Below the pieces are notes generated by a model that was not told where the DNA came from, did no database searches, and was given only the letters and a program-made list of their open reading frames with translations. Below are positions 16,177 through 23,788 of a DNA stretch of 52,003 nt, in pieces. Within the stretch, counting starts at the first letter, position 1, and every line of letters begins with the position of its first letter. This DNA is from a bacterium (lineage in GTDB: Bacteria; Krumholzibacteriota; Krumholzibacteriia; LZORAL124-64-63). The position numbers were made by a program, and so were the translations under genes. The stretch spans positions 1-52,003 of the forward strand of contig JAHIYU010000193.1 in the NCBI GenBank assembly GCA_018814885.1, in the 5' to 3' direction.

Positions 16177-17241
16177 TCAAGCCTCGACCACGATCTCGTT
16201 GAAGCCGGTATTCAGGTGCCAGCCGGCGTTCTCCTGCAGCATGAGCTGCTCGGTCTCCCAGACCATGTGATACAGCCCCTCCAGGTCGTCCACCGCACGG
16301 AGCCTCCGCTCGAGATGGCGCAGGTGGCGGACCATCACGGCGGAACGCGTCGCCTGCTTCTTGAACTCGAAGTGGCCGCGCACGCCGGCGAAGGCCGTGC
16401 CCAGCGCCGGCAGGGCGATCACCAGGAAGGTCAGCACTTCGCGGCTCAGCGCCCCGTCGACGTGAACGGCGCGCAGCCAGCCGTGCGGCAACAGGTGGAG
16501 GATCGCCGTGACGAAGGTGAGCCAGAACAGGGTCTCGCTCGCCGCCGATACGGACAGGTGGGCGCACATCCCCCGGGCTTGCTTGCGCATGTGGAAATCA
16601 CGCTGGCCGTTGAGCCAGGACCGACGCATGAAATCCCGGAGGATGGGCAGCGCGGCCGGGGGCGCCGACTCCAGCCGCGGCCTCTGCAGCCAGCGGCGTC
16701 CGAACTCCTCCAGGCACCACGATTCCTCGACCAGCCGGTCGGACCAGTGCAGCTCCTCGTGGGCGTCGGACTTGCCGCTCAGGAAGGCGACGAAGATGCC
16801 GCATCTCATCCGTTCGGCCAGGAAGCGGCAATCCACCCAGTTGCGGTGCCAGCCGAAGCGGTTGCCCAGATGGAAGATCAACAGGATCGAGGCGATGGCG
16901 GCCACCTCTGCGGCCACGAAGGCGTGGGGCAGGCCGAAGATGTACTGGGCGGACGCGACGATCACGGCCAGGGCGGCCAGCGAGAAGACGGCGACCGAGG
17001 CGCGGCGGTAGCGGATCTGGTAATGGCGCGCGGACAGGTCGACCTGGACGTAACGCGGCAGGAAATGGTCGATCACGGCCTCGAAGCGATCGGCCAGCCG
17101 CGCCGTTGCCTGCCCGTCGCCCGCCGCCGCGTGCCTGGCGCAGCTGTCGGCCAGCTGCTCCAGCAGGCTCTCCTTGCGCGCGGCGACGGCCGTCGCCAGG
17201 ACCGCCTCGGAAACCGTGTTGCACAATCGTGTCCCGTGCAT
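16177..17241 (-). CDS. SLATT-like multi-helix membrane protein (predicted pore-forming effector)
   Basis: A 354-residue protein with four predicted membrane helices in two hairpins: about residues 83-125 (VAVFSLAALAVIVASAQYIF and VAAEVAAIASILLIFHLG) and about 240-290 (LFWLTFVTAILHLLPHG and VLTFLVIALPALGTAFAGV). After the first pair comes RNWVDCRFLAERMR, the pattern typical of SLATT/DUF4231-like proteins (SMODS- and SLOG-associating two-TM effectors). The C-terminus is a long charged helix (FKKQATRSAVMVRHLRHLER). Family members are predicted to damage or depolarise the membrane when a nucleotide ligand is sensed. ATG 17241 is 6 bases after the SLOG stop, and its ribosome site (TAGGA) includes that stop codon, so the two genes are translationally coupled. 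Confidence 0.78.
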   Translation of the reverse strand: MHGTRLCNTVSEAVLATAVAARKESLLEQLADSCARHAAAGDGQATARLADRFEAVIDHFLPRYVQVDLSARHYQIRYRRASVAVFSLAALAVIVASAQYIFGLPHAFVAAEVAAIASILLIFHLGNRFGWHRNWVDCRFLAERMRCGIFVAFLSGKSDAHEELHWSDRLVEESWCLEEFGRRWLQRPRLESAPPAALPILRDFMRRSWLNGQRDFHMRKQARGMCAHLSVSAASETLFWLTFVTAILHLLPHGWLRAVHVDGALSREVLTFLVIALPALGTAFAGVRGHFEFKKQATRSAVMVRHLRHLERRLRAVDDLEGLYHMVWETEQLMLQENAGWHLNTGFNEIVVEA

Positions 17242-17247
17242 CGAATC

Positions 17248-17826
17248 CTACCGGGTTTCTGCGTCCAGGCGCTCGCGCACGACGCGCGCAGGATCCTCGC
17301 TGTGGATCCAGCAGAGCGGGCGTCCCCGTTCGCGGGCGTAGGCCACGACATCCGCCGTGCCGCCGGCGCCGCGGGCCGGCTTGCCGTCCCAGATCGCGAC
17401 GACAATATCACAGCGGTCGACCAGTTTGCGACCGGCGTTCGCGTAGGCCGCGTTCCGCGAGCCCGGCGCCGCGAGCACCTCCACGGACGCCGCCCGCGCC
17501 AGCAGCGTATCGAACTCGACGCGGGACGCCTCGGTCGCGAAATCCAGACAGTAATCCGCCGGAGGCAGGGGCAACACCGCGTGCAGCTCCACGCCCGGCA
17601 GGGCCAGGCCCTCCCGCGCCAGCAGCCGGTCGGCGCCCTCCGCCAGCGAAGAGATGATGATGCCGCGAACGGCGTGGGGAACGTCCTGCGCATCGACGTC
17701 CGGCCCGAGGATCGTCGCCAGGACGCGACGCACCGCAGCGGCCAGCCCGTCGTCCGCCGAATCGCGGTGGCCGACCGCGGCGACGCGGATTCCCCCGCCA
17801 TCGCCTCCCCGGCGCGTCTCCGTCAA
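17248..17826 (-). CDS. SLOG-domain protein (predicted nucleotide-ligand sensor or processor)
   Basis: A 192-residue Rossmann-like protein with SLOG features: an N-terminal strand-turn IRVAAVGHRD, a Ser-rich turn followed by a GAD motif (IISSLAEGADRLLAREGL), an ELHAVLPLPPADYCLDF segment, and a C-terminal DIVVAIWDGKPARGAGGTAD loop followed by VVAYARERGRPLCWIH. SLOG (DprA/LOG-related) domains bind or cleave nucleotide derivatives and are often paired with SLATT proteins. Start is TTG at 17826: a GGAGG site lies 8 bases upstream, no in-frame ATG/GTG is nearby, and conserved sequence begins ~12 residues in. The site lies inside the last codons of the preceding barrel gene, whose TGA ends one base before this TTG. 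The downstream SLATT-like gene follows after 6 bases. Confidence 0.82.
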   Translation of the reverse strand: MTETRRGGDGGGIRVAAVGHRDSADDGLAAAVRRVLATILGPDVDAQDVPHAVRGIIISSLAEGADRLLAREGLALPGVELHAVLPLPPADYCLDFATEASRVEFDTLLARAASVEVLAAPGSRNAAYANAGRKLVDRCDIVVAIWDGKPARGAGGTADVVAYARERGRPLCWIHSEDPARVVRERLDAETR

Positions 17827-17827
17827 C

Positions 17828-19351
17828 TCAAAACCTCCATGTCAATCCCGCCACCAGATAGGTCCCACCATACCACCCGGCTCGAACCTGTCCGTCCTGA
17901 TCTTGCGGCTCGTCCGCGTCGCCGCCCGGGACCGGCCCGCTTCTCTCCACATCCACCCAGAGGAACTGCTGGAGGGACAGGTGGAGCGCGCCGTCGGGGC
18001 CCAGTTGCAGTTCCCCCCGCAGCAGCAGCGAGCCGAGATGGATGCGCCGAACATCGAGCTCCCGGAAACGGTAATCCGTCCGGCCGAAGACCAGGAACGC
18101 CGGCTGCCACGTGGCGAGCGTGGCCCGGGGCGAGATCCTGCAGTAGGCGCCGCCCAGCGACAAGGACGCGCCGCGTCCCTCGCGCGTGTACAGGCAGGAG
18201 ATGCGATCCCAGTCCAGGAACAGCTCGCCGTAGGCGATCTGCTTCAGCCCCATGAGATCAACCACGGTGGACGTGAAGGGCCAGCTCTCGATCTTGGCCC
18301 TCCCCCGGCCGTCCAGACGGCTCCGCTCCCATTCGGTCTGGAGCCGCCACGGACCGTGAGGAGACCACCGCCAGCCCAGCACCCGCGAATGGAGGCTGCT
18401 CTCCAGATAGTTCAGCCAGCCGAACTTCTGACCACCCCAGTAGGCCCCCGCTTCCACATCCGTATCCAAGTCGGCTTGCCTGAAGACCACGTCGTGCCCC
18501 CCGCCGAGGGCGCAGGACACGGCGCCCCGCCACCCACGATGCGCGCCCTCAGGGGACAGCTCGTAGCGGTGCGCGTCGGTGATGTCGGCGAGAGGGTCGA
18601 GCACGGTGTCGATCCATTCCAGGTCGCAGGCGAGACGGCGCCACGGTTCGGCGCGGGCGCCCACCCGCCAGGTCCGCTGGCCGAGATTGAGACCGAACTC
18701 CACGTGGTCGTCGACCACCCGGCTGCCGAACAACGACCGGGACTCCGTACGGAGGCGCGAGGTATACAGGGTCAGGCGGCGATCGGGGACGAGGCGGACG
18801 GCCCAACCCGCACGATCGGCGGGCAGGCCGGGCTCGGATCGCCAGAGAGGACCGACTACGAGGAACTCCAGGCCGAGGTCCCGCTCCCTCGCCCGCAGGG
18901 AGGCGCCCAGGATCGAGCCCGAGCCGTCCAGGCTCGTGGCGCCGTCGACGCCGTCGGCCCAGGTGGAGACCTCGGCCCTGCTCAGCGAAGCGCCAACCTG
19001 CACGTCCCAGGCGCGGTACCGGAGGGGATGGACATACCTGGCCGTGGTCATCCTGTCTAACGTGGCGCCCTCCCCGGCGGTCAGGCGCGCGGTCAGGGGT
19101 TCGAGATGGTGACGCTCGAGATCGAGGACGGGACATTCGGTGGACGGGCACGCGGACCACAGACCCGCGTCGCCCGACAGTGCGGACCGGAAGGCGTCGG
19201 GCAGGACACCCGACGCGTCCGCGCCGCCCGACATCAGCAGACCCAGCATGGTCCCGGGGACCTGGCCCGCCGCGAGGGCGGGCCAGAGCGAGACCAGCAG
19301 CAGCGCCGACAGGACGGCGCGCGTCGGGGGGGTGCTCACGCGAACGCCCAC
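17828..19351 (-). CDS. Putative outer-membrane beta-barrel protein
   Basis: A 507-residue protein with an N-terminal signal peptide (AVLSALLLVSLWPALAAGQ). Nearly the whole mature length is alternating hydrophobic/polar strands with many Trp, Tyr and Arg residues and Gly-rich turns, and it ends in YLVAGLTWRF. A C-terminal Phe after alternating aromatics is the usual signal for BAM-dependent outer-membrane insertion. No catalytic motif is recognised. Start: GTG 19351 (6 bases after the lipoprotein stop); a second in-frame GTG at 19339 is possible and neither has a strong ribosome site. It is sandwiched between the upstream lipoprotein gene and the SLOG gene with gaps of 6 bases and 1 base, so the three look co-transcribed. 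Family unknown. Confidence 0.72.
   Translation of the reverse strand: MGVRVSTPPTRAVLSALLLVSLWPALAAGQVPGTMLGLLMSGGADASGVLPDAFRSALSGDAGLWSACPSTECPVLDLERHHLEPLTARLTAGEGATLDRMTTARYVHPLRYRAWDVQVGASLSRAEVSTWADGVDGATSLDGSGSILGASLRARERDLGLEFLVVGPLWRSEPGLPADRAGWAVRLVPDRRLTLYTSRLRTESRSLFGSRVVDDHVEFGLNLGQRTWRVGARAEPWRRLACDLEWIDTVLDPLADITDAHRYELSPEGAHRGWRGAVSCALGGGHDVVFRQADLDTDVEAGAYWGGQKFGWLNYLESSLHSRVLGWRWSPHGPWRLQTEWERSRLDGRGRAKIESWPFTSTVVDLMGLKQIAYGELFLDWDRISCLYTREGRGASLSLGGAYCRISPRATLATWQPAFLVFGRTDYRFRELDVRRIHLGSLLLRGELQLGPDGALHLSLQQFLWVDVERSGPVPGGDADEPQDQDGQVRAGWYGGTYLVAGLTWRF
17835..17839 (-). promoter_or_regulatory. Ribosome-binding site that fixes the TTG start of the SLOG gene
   Basis: GGAGG on the minus strand lies 8 bases before the TTG at 17826 and within the coding end of the upstream barrel gene. 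The ATG overlapping it (17838-17840) opens a frame that stops after five codons. This supports the rare TTG start and translational coupling across the two genes. Confidence 0.7.
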
Positions 19352-19357
19352 GACGGG

Positions 19358-21091
19358 TCAAGGCCCCCAGGGATCGACCGGGTCGCCGTAATCCACGTAG
19401 GACCAGTCGATGACGAAGGACGGCTCCCAGTCGTATTCCTCGAAGCCGAAGACGGCGCAGACGTCCGTGCCGCTGGTCATGTCCGGCAGCAGTCCGCTGA
19501 ACGTCGGGGCGGGCCAGGCCGCCGCCCAGTCGGCGAAGGTCTGGTGCTCCCAGGTGATGCGGGGGACGTGGATCAGGGTCGCGGCCGTCTCATAGGACAC
19601 GTACCAGTCGATGTCGATCGTGTGCTGGCCGGGCTCCAGGCTCGACCAGTAAGAGAACGAGAAATACGCGGTGCCGGACCAGTCGGGAACGGCCTGCAGC
19701 GTGGGAAGGTACGAGGCGACGAACGCGTCCGCCGCGGCCATGAAATCCGCATTGTAATCCCACATGTAGGTGTTCTCGACCTCGCCGTATTCGATGTCTA
19801 CCGAGTAGTAGAGTTCGTACATGTAGTCCAGCACGTCGATCTCGACATCTTCGATGGTGCCATCGTCGTTGAATCCCTCCACGTCCCCTTGTCCCGTCGT
19901 TTCCAGCGTGACCGCATAGGGCGGCAGGAGCTGCTTCATGTCGACGGGCGGGGTGGCGAAGAAGTCGAGGAGGTTGATCGTCAGGGCGACGTCCGGCGTC
20001 CAGCCATGGCCGTCCCAGTCCTCCGTGTGCACGACGTCCCCCGCGAAACCCTGCCGGATGTGGGGCAGGTCATCGGCCTGGAATTCGAGCAGGTCGTTCT
20101 CGGACAGGTCGTCCGGATCCGTCTTGATGACGTCGTCGTCCTGGGAGTCGGTCTCGTTCAGGAGCGAGGTGATGGCCGCGTCGACGTCGTCCACGGCGTC
20201 GATGAAGCGCGTGGGTACGAGGGCCATGCTGGCGGCGCCGTCGAAGCCGTGCGCGCCCTGGGTGCGGAGTCTGAGCAGGTTGCCGGTGTCCTGGTCCAGT
20301 CCCTGGAGCAGGCCGGCGCCGTCGTAGGACGGCAGCTGGAGATCGTAGGCGACGACGATGTGGCAGCCGGCGGCGAGCAGCTCGCAGGCCGCCCGCAGGG
20401 CCAGGATGTCCGTCCGGTCGATCTCGGCGGGGTCCTCATCCAGGTCGCCCTGCATGCGGGGGCTGACCATGTAGATGAAATCCATATCGTCGGCCACCGG
20501 CCCGAGCAGGCCGATGACCTCCTCGGTACGATGCAGGATGATCGTCTGGAAGATGTTCTGCACGCGCGTGATCTGCGGTTCAGTGACCTGCAACGCGGAC
20601 TTGACGTTCGCCATGACCGTGTGGGTGACGATGTCGAAGGGCAGGTCGAAGGCGCCATCGCCCGAGGGCATGCCCAGGGGAATGCCGAGATGGCGTCCGC
20701 GCGACTTGGCGGCCTCGAAGGGGGTGTTCTCGTCGAGATAGGCTTTCCACTCGTCGAAGGCGTCGTTCACCTCTTCGTCGACCGACAGGATCAGCAGGCT
20801 GGTGACGGCGAGACCGAACCTGGCCTGGGTGTTCGAGGCGTCGGCCTCGTAGGCGATGCGATAGAGTCTCTCGGCCTCGCCGAAGTCGATGTCGTTCGGG
20901 ACGTCGGGGTCGACGGCGTCGGGTTCGAGATACTCGTAGAGCCGGGCCTCGAGTTCGTTGCGAGCGGCCTCCAGTTCCGGATCGATCGGGTCGTCAGGGT
21001 CGACGGGATCGTCCGAGCACGATGCGAGGAACAGCAACCCGGTCGACAGGAGAAAGATCAGGAACAGGCGGGTTCTTGCGTCGAGCGACAT
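19358..21091 (-). CDS. Large putative lipoprotein, function unknown
   Basis: A 577-residue protein with a lipoprotein signal (FLIFLLSTGLLFLASCSDD, lipobox LASC) followed by an Asp/Pro-rich linker (DPVDPDDPIDPELE) typical of surface or periplasmic lipoproteins in this group. The N-terminal part of the mature protein is helical with a TPR-like segment (FGEAERLYRIAYEADASNTQARFGLAV, about residues 68-95). The C-terminal half is acidic and rich in aromatics, ending DYGDPVDPWGP. No enzyme motif is recognised. ATG 21091 is preceded by GAGGAG at good spacing. It appears to be the first gene of the series leading into barrel, SLOG, SLATT-like and RyR/AAA genes; a lipoprotein plus barrel pair suggests an outer-membrane complex (inference). 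Confidence 0.75.
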   Translation of the reverse strand: MSLDARTRLFLIFLLSTGLLFLASCSDDPVDPDDPIDPELEAARNELEARLYEYLEPDAVDPDVPNDIDFGEAERLYRIAYEADASNTQARFGLAVTSLLILSVDEEVNDAFDEWKAYLDENTPFEAAKSRGRHLGIPLGMPSGDGAFDLPFDIVTHTVMANVKSALQVTEPQITRVQNIFQTIILHRTEEVIGLLGPVADDMDFIYMVSPRMQGDLDEDPAEIDRTDILALRAACELLAAGCHIVVAYDLQLPSYDGAGLLQGLDQDTGNLLRLRTQGAHGFDGAASMALVPTRFIDAVDDVDAAITSLLNETDSQDDDVIKTDPDDLSENDLLEFQADDLPHIRQGFAGDVVHTEDWDGHGWTPDVALTINLLDFFATPPVDMKQLLPPYAVTLETTGQGDVEGFNDDGTIEDVEIDVLDYMYELYYSVDIEYGEVENTYMWDYNADFMAAADAFVASYLPTLQAVPDWSGTAYFSFSYWSSLEPGQHTIDIDWYVSYETAATLIHVPRITWEHQTFADWAAAWPAPTFSGLLPDMTSGTDVCAVFGFEEYDWEPSFVIDWSYVDYGDPVDPWGP

Positions 21092-21175
21092 GATACAACT
21101 CCTCGTTCAGTGCTTTTATTCTTTCCGCGATGAAGAAGCGGCTTCCCCACCCGGAACCGACATCCTCGAAGGCGA

Positions 21176-23692
21176 CTATCTGACGAGCACCAGCTGCCTG
21201 GTCTCTTCGACTCCGGGCGCCGCGAGACGGTAGAAATAGTTTCCGGACGCCACCTTGCGGCCGGTCTCGTCCGTTCCGTCCCAGACGGCTTCGTGTCGCC
21301 CGGCGGGCATATCGCCGGCCACCAGGGTCCGGACGAGGCGGCCCGCGAGATCGAAGAGGCGCAGGACGACCGCGCCACCCCCGTCGGGCACCGTGTAGGC
21401 GATGCGGGTGCGGGGGTTGAACGGGTTGGGGTGGTTCTGCTCGAGGAAGACCGTGGGCCGGGCCACGGCGTCATCGAGGACCGGTGTGGCTTCGGTGCAG
21501 TAGATGGCGAAGCGGCAGGAGGGTCGGCCGCCCGCCTGGCGGAAGTCGCCGCCGACGGCCAGGACCTGGCCCATCACGGCCAGTGCCCCGACTTCGCTGC
21601 TGGAGTATCCGTTCCCGATCCCGGAGCCCAGGCCGCTCCAGGAGTCGCCGTCCCAGGCGACGATGTTGTGGGCCACCATCCCGTCCACGTAGCCGATGCT
21701 GCCGCCGACGTAGAGCCGGCCGTCGTATTCGACCATGTCTCCGATGACTGCCGAGCCGCCGAACTCGCCGGTCATCTCGGAGACGAGGCCCGTCCAGGAA
21801 GCGCCGTCCCAGGCGGCAAGGCCGTCGGCGAACTCCCCCCCCGCGATGTCGAAATATCCGCCGACGATCAGATCGCCTTCGTACACGGTCATGCTTGTGA
21901 CGGAACCGTACAACCCGGTTCCCAGGGAATACCAGTCCGCCCCGTCATGCCCGGCGATATAGTCGTAGCCGTTGATGTCGTAACCGCCGGCGATCAGGTC
22001 ACCGCCGTAGACCGCCAAGGCGTAGACCTCGGCGTAGGATCCGGCCTCGAGGTTCGTCCAGGACGCTCCGTTCCAGCTCGCGACGCCATCCATCGGGTCG
22101 GCGCCGGAATACTCGAACTCGCCGCCGGCGACAAGCTGACCGTCGTGGGAGACCAGGGCGCGCACCGGGCTGTATTCGCTGTATCCGTCGAGCCCGTACC
22201 CCAGGGCCGACCAGCCCGATCCGTTCCAGCACGCGATGTTCCTGGCCGGGACGCCCCCTATCTCCGAGAAGTGACCGCCCGCGTACAGCTGCCCATCATG
22301 GACCGCCAGGGCGACGATCCAGTCGTCATCGTCGGCGAGACCCGAACCCAGCGGGTACCAGTCGGTGCCGTCCCAGCGCACGATGCAGCCCGCTGCGATG
22401 TTGCCGGCGTGGGTGAATTCGCCGGCGATGATCAGGTCGCCGTCGTAAATCGTCATGGCGAGGATGCTGTCCGAGAAACCGTCGCCGACGAGGCCGCTCC
22501 ATTCCGCTCCGTCAAAGACGTACATGCCGTGGTCGCCATCCCACGAATAGGCGGATATGAAGAGCAGGCCCGCATAGTCCAGCATCACGGTGATCTCGAG
22601 ATCCGATTCCTCTCCCGTCATGGGCGTCCAGAGCGGGTCGTCCCAGCGATAGATCAAGGCGCCGCCGGAGGAATACCCCCTGCCGGCATAGAGCACGCCA
22701 TCGACGTCGGCCAGACAGGTCGCCCAGTCGCCGAAACCGCCGCCCAGGGCGGACCAGGAGCCGCCGTTCCAGGCGGCGACACCATGGGCCGGCACCATGC
22801 CCGCCGAAGAGAAGTTCCCGCCCGCGATCAGCCGGCCGTCGTGCACGGCCAGGGCCTGCACGTCCGAATCGGTGCCGTTCGCCAGCGCGGACCAGGAATC
22901 GCCGTCCCAGGCGGCGATGTGGTTGACGATCATCGGGCCCGCCGACGTGAAGTCGCCGGCGGTGTAGAGCATCCCGTCGTACTCGGCAAGGGCCTCGACC
23001 TCGTCGTTGAGCCCGTCGCCGAGGGGGCTCCAGGCCAGGCCGTCCCAGGCGGCGATGCGATTGGCGTAGCCCGCGCCCGCGACGGTGAACTCGCCGGCGG
23101 CCACGAGCAGGCCGCCGTAGGTCGTCAACGCTTCGACGCGGTCGTTCATGCCGTAGCCGAGCGCATGCCAGTCCTGGCCGTCGAACCTGGCGATCCTGTT
23201 GGCGACGACGCCGCCCGCGATCGTGAATTCACCGCCCACGATCAGGTCGTCGCCGTGAACGGCGAGCGCGTAGGCCCACCCGTTGATCTCTGCGTTCAGG
23301 ATCTCCCAGTTGCCGTTGGTCCAGCGGTAAAGGACGCCCGACACGACCACGACGAGTTGATCGTCCCAGACGACCGCCGCGCTGGCGGAACCGTCGAGGG
23401 TGGGATCGGGAAAGGTCATGATCCAGAACTCGTCGCCGGGCAGCTTGGCGTCCGACACCGGCATGCGGGTACCGGGAGCCAGGCGGTAGCCGTCGAAGTT
23501 GACGGGGCCCTGATAGCCCGCAGCGCGCAAGGCGTCCAGGTCGACCCGGCCGTCCGGCAGCAGGTAGGAATCGAGGGCGGGCGGAGGGACGTCGCCCGCG
23601 ACGGCCTGCACGAGGCCGGCGGACGAGATCGCCGTGAACAGCAGCGCCAGCATCAGCAATCTGAAGCAGAACAGCCCGTGGTGCGTCCTCAT
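21176..23692 (-). CDS. Secreted repeat (propeller-like) protein with C-terminal FlgD-like sorting domain
   Basis: About 838 residues. A signal peptide (LFCFRLLMLALLFTAISSAG) starts at ATG 23692; the longer frame adds 13 unlikely residues. The bulk is about a dozen repeats of 45-55 residues built around AALAVHDGRLIAGGNFSSAG and VAAWDGDSWSALGxG, a pattern seen in delta-60/Kelch-like propeller repeats. The C-terminus (last ~95 residues) is a FlgD-like Ig domain: LEQNHPNPFNPRTRIAY, then LRLFDLAGRLVRTL, WDGTDETGRKVASGNYFYRL and a basic end. Such domains terminate many exported proteins in FCB-type bacteria and probably serve in secretion or surface attachment. No catalytic residues are recognised. 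It follows the DUF11 protein gene after a likely terminator hairpin. Confidence 0.85.
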   Translation of the reverse strand: MRTHHGLFCFRLLMLALLFTAISSAGLVQAVAGDVPPPALDSYLLPDGRVDLDALRAAGYQGPVNFDGYRLAPGTRMPVSDAKLPGDEFWIMTFPDPTLDGSASAAVVWDDQLVVVVSGVLYRWTNGNWEILNAEINGWAYALAVHGDDLIVGGEFTIAGGVVANRIARFDGQDWHALGYGMNDRVEALTTYGGLLVAAGEFTVAGAGYANRIAAWDGLAWSPLGDGLNDEVEALAEYDGMLYTAGDFTSAGPMIVNHIAAWDGDSWSALANGTDSDVQALAVHDGRLIAGGNFSSAGMVPAHGVAAWNGGSWSALGGGFGDWATCLADVDGVLYAGRGYSSGGALIYRWDDPLWTPMTGEESDLEITVMLDYAGLLFISAYSWDGDHGMYVFDGAEWSGLVGDGFSDSILAMTIYDGDLIIAGEFTHAGNIAAGCIVRWDGTDWYPLGSGLADDDDWIVALAVHDGQLYAGGHFSEIGGVPARNIACWNGSGWSALGYGLDGYSEYSPVRALVSHDGQLVAGGEFEYSGADPMDGVASWNGASWTNLEAGSYAEVYALAVYGGDLIAGGYDINGYDYIAGHDGADWYSLGTGLYGSVTSMTVYEGDLIVGGYFDIAGGEFADGLAAWDGASWTGLVSEMTGEFGGSAVIGDMVEYDGRLYVGGSIGYVDGMVAHNIVAWDGDSWSGLGSGIGNGYSSSEVGALAVMGQVLAVGGDFRQAGGRPSCRFAIYCTEATPVLDDAVARPTVFLEQNHPNPFNPRTRIAYTVPDGGGAVVLRLFDLAGRLVRTLVAGDMPAGRHEAVWDGTDETGRKVASGNYFYRLAAPGVEETRQLVLVR

Positions 23693-23745
23693 GTCTCTGC
23701 CTTTCTCATCGGTGTCCTCGACAGGAACCATCCGGTTGCAAAGAG

Positions 23746-23779
23746 GGCCGGGAGGGAAGCGTCCGCCCCCCTCCCGGCC
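23746..23779 (-). terminator. Strong hairpin after the DUF11-repeat gene
   Basis: A perfect 11-base stem (GGCCGGGAGGG at 23746-23756 with CCCTCCCGGCC at 23769-23779) and a 12-base loop lies just past the stop of the 23789 gene, reading the minus strand. Only CTCTTTGC follows, so the T-tract is weak; it may act as an attenuator before the next gene. Confidence 0.6.
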
Positions 23780-23788
23780 GATATCGGT

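Noticed and set aside
13473..16202. 909-codon plus-strand frame over the RyR/AAA gene
   Set aside because: Shadow frame; the minus strand carries Walker A/B and RyR motifs and a ribosome site.
21480..23300. Regularly spaced DNA repeats resembling a repeat array
   Set aside because: Periodicity of ~150 bases follows the protein repeats (VAAWDGxSWSALG); units diverge at codon third positions, so not CRISPR.
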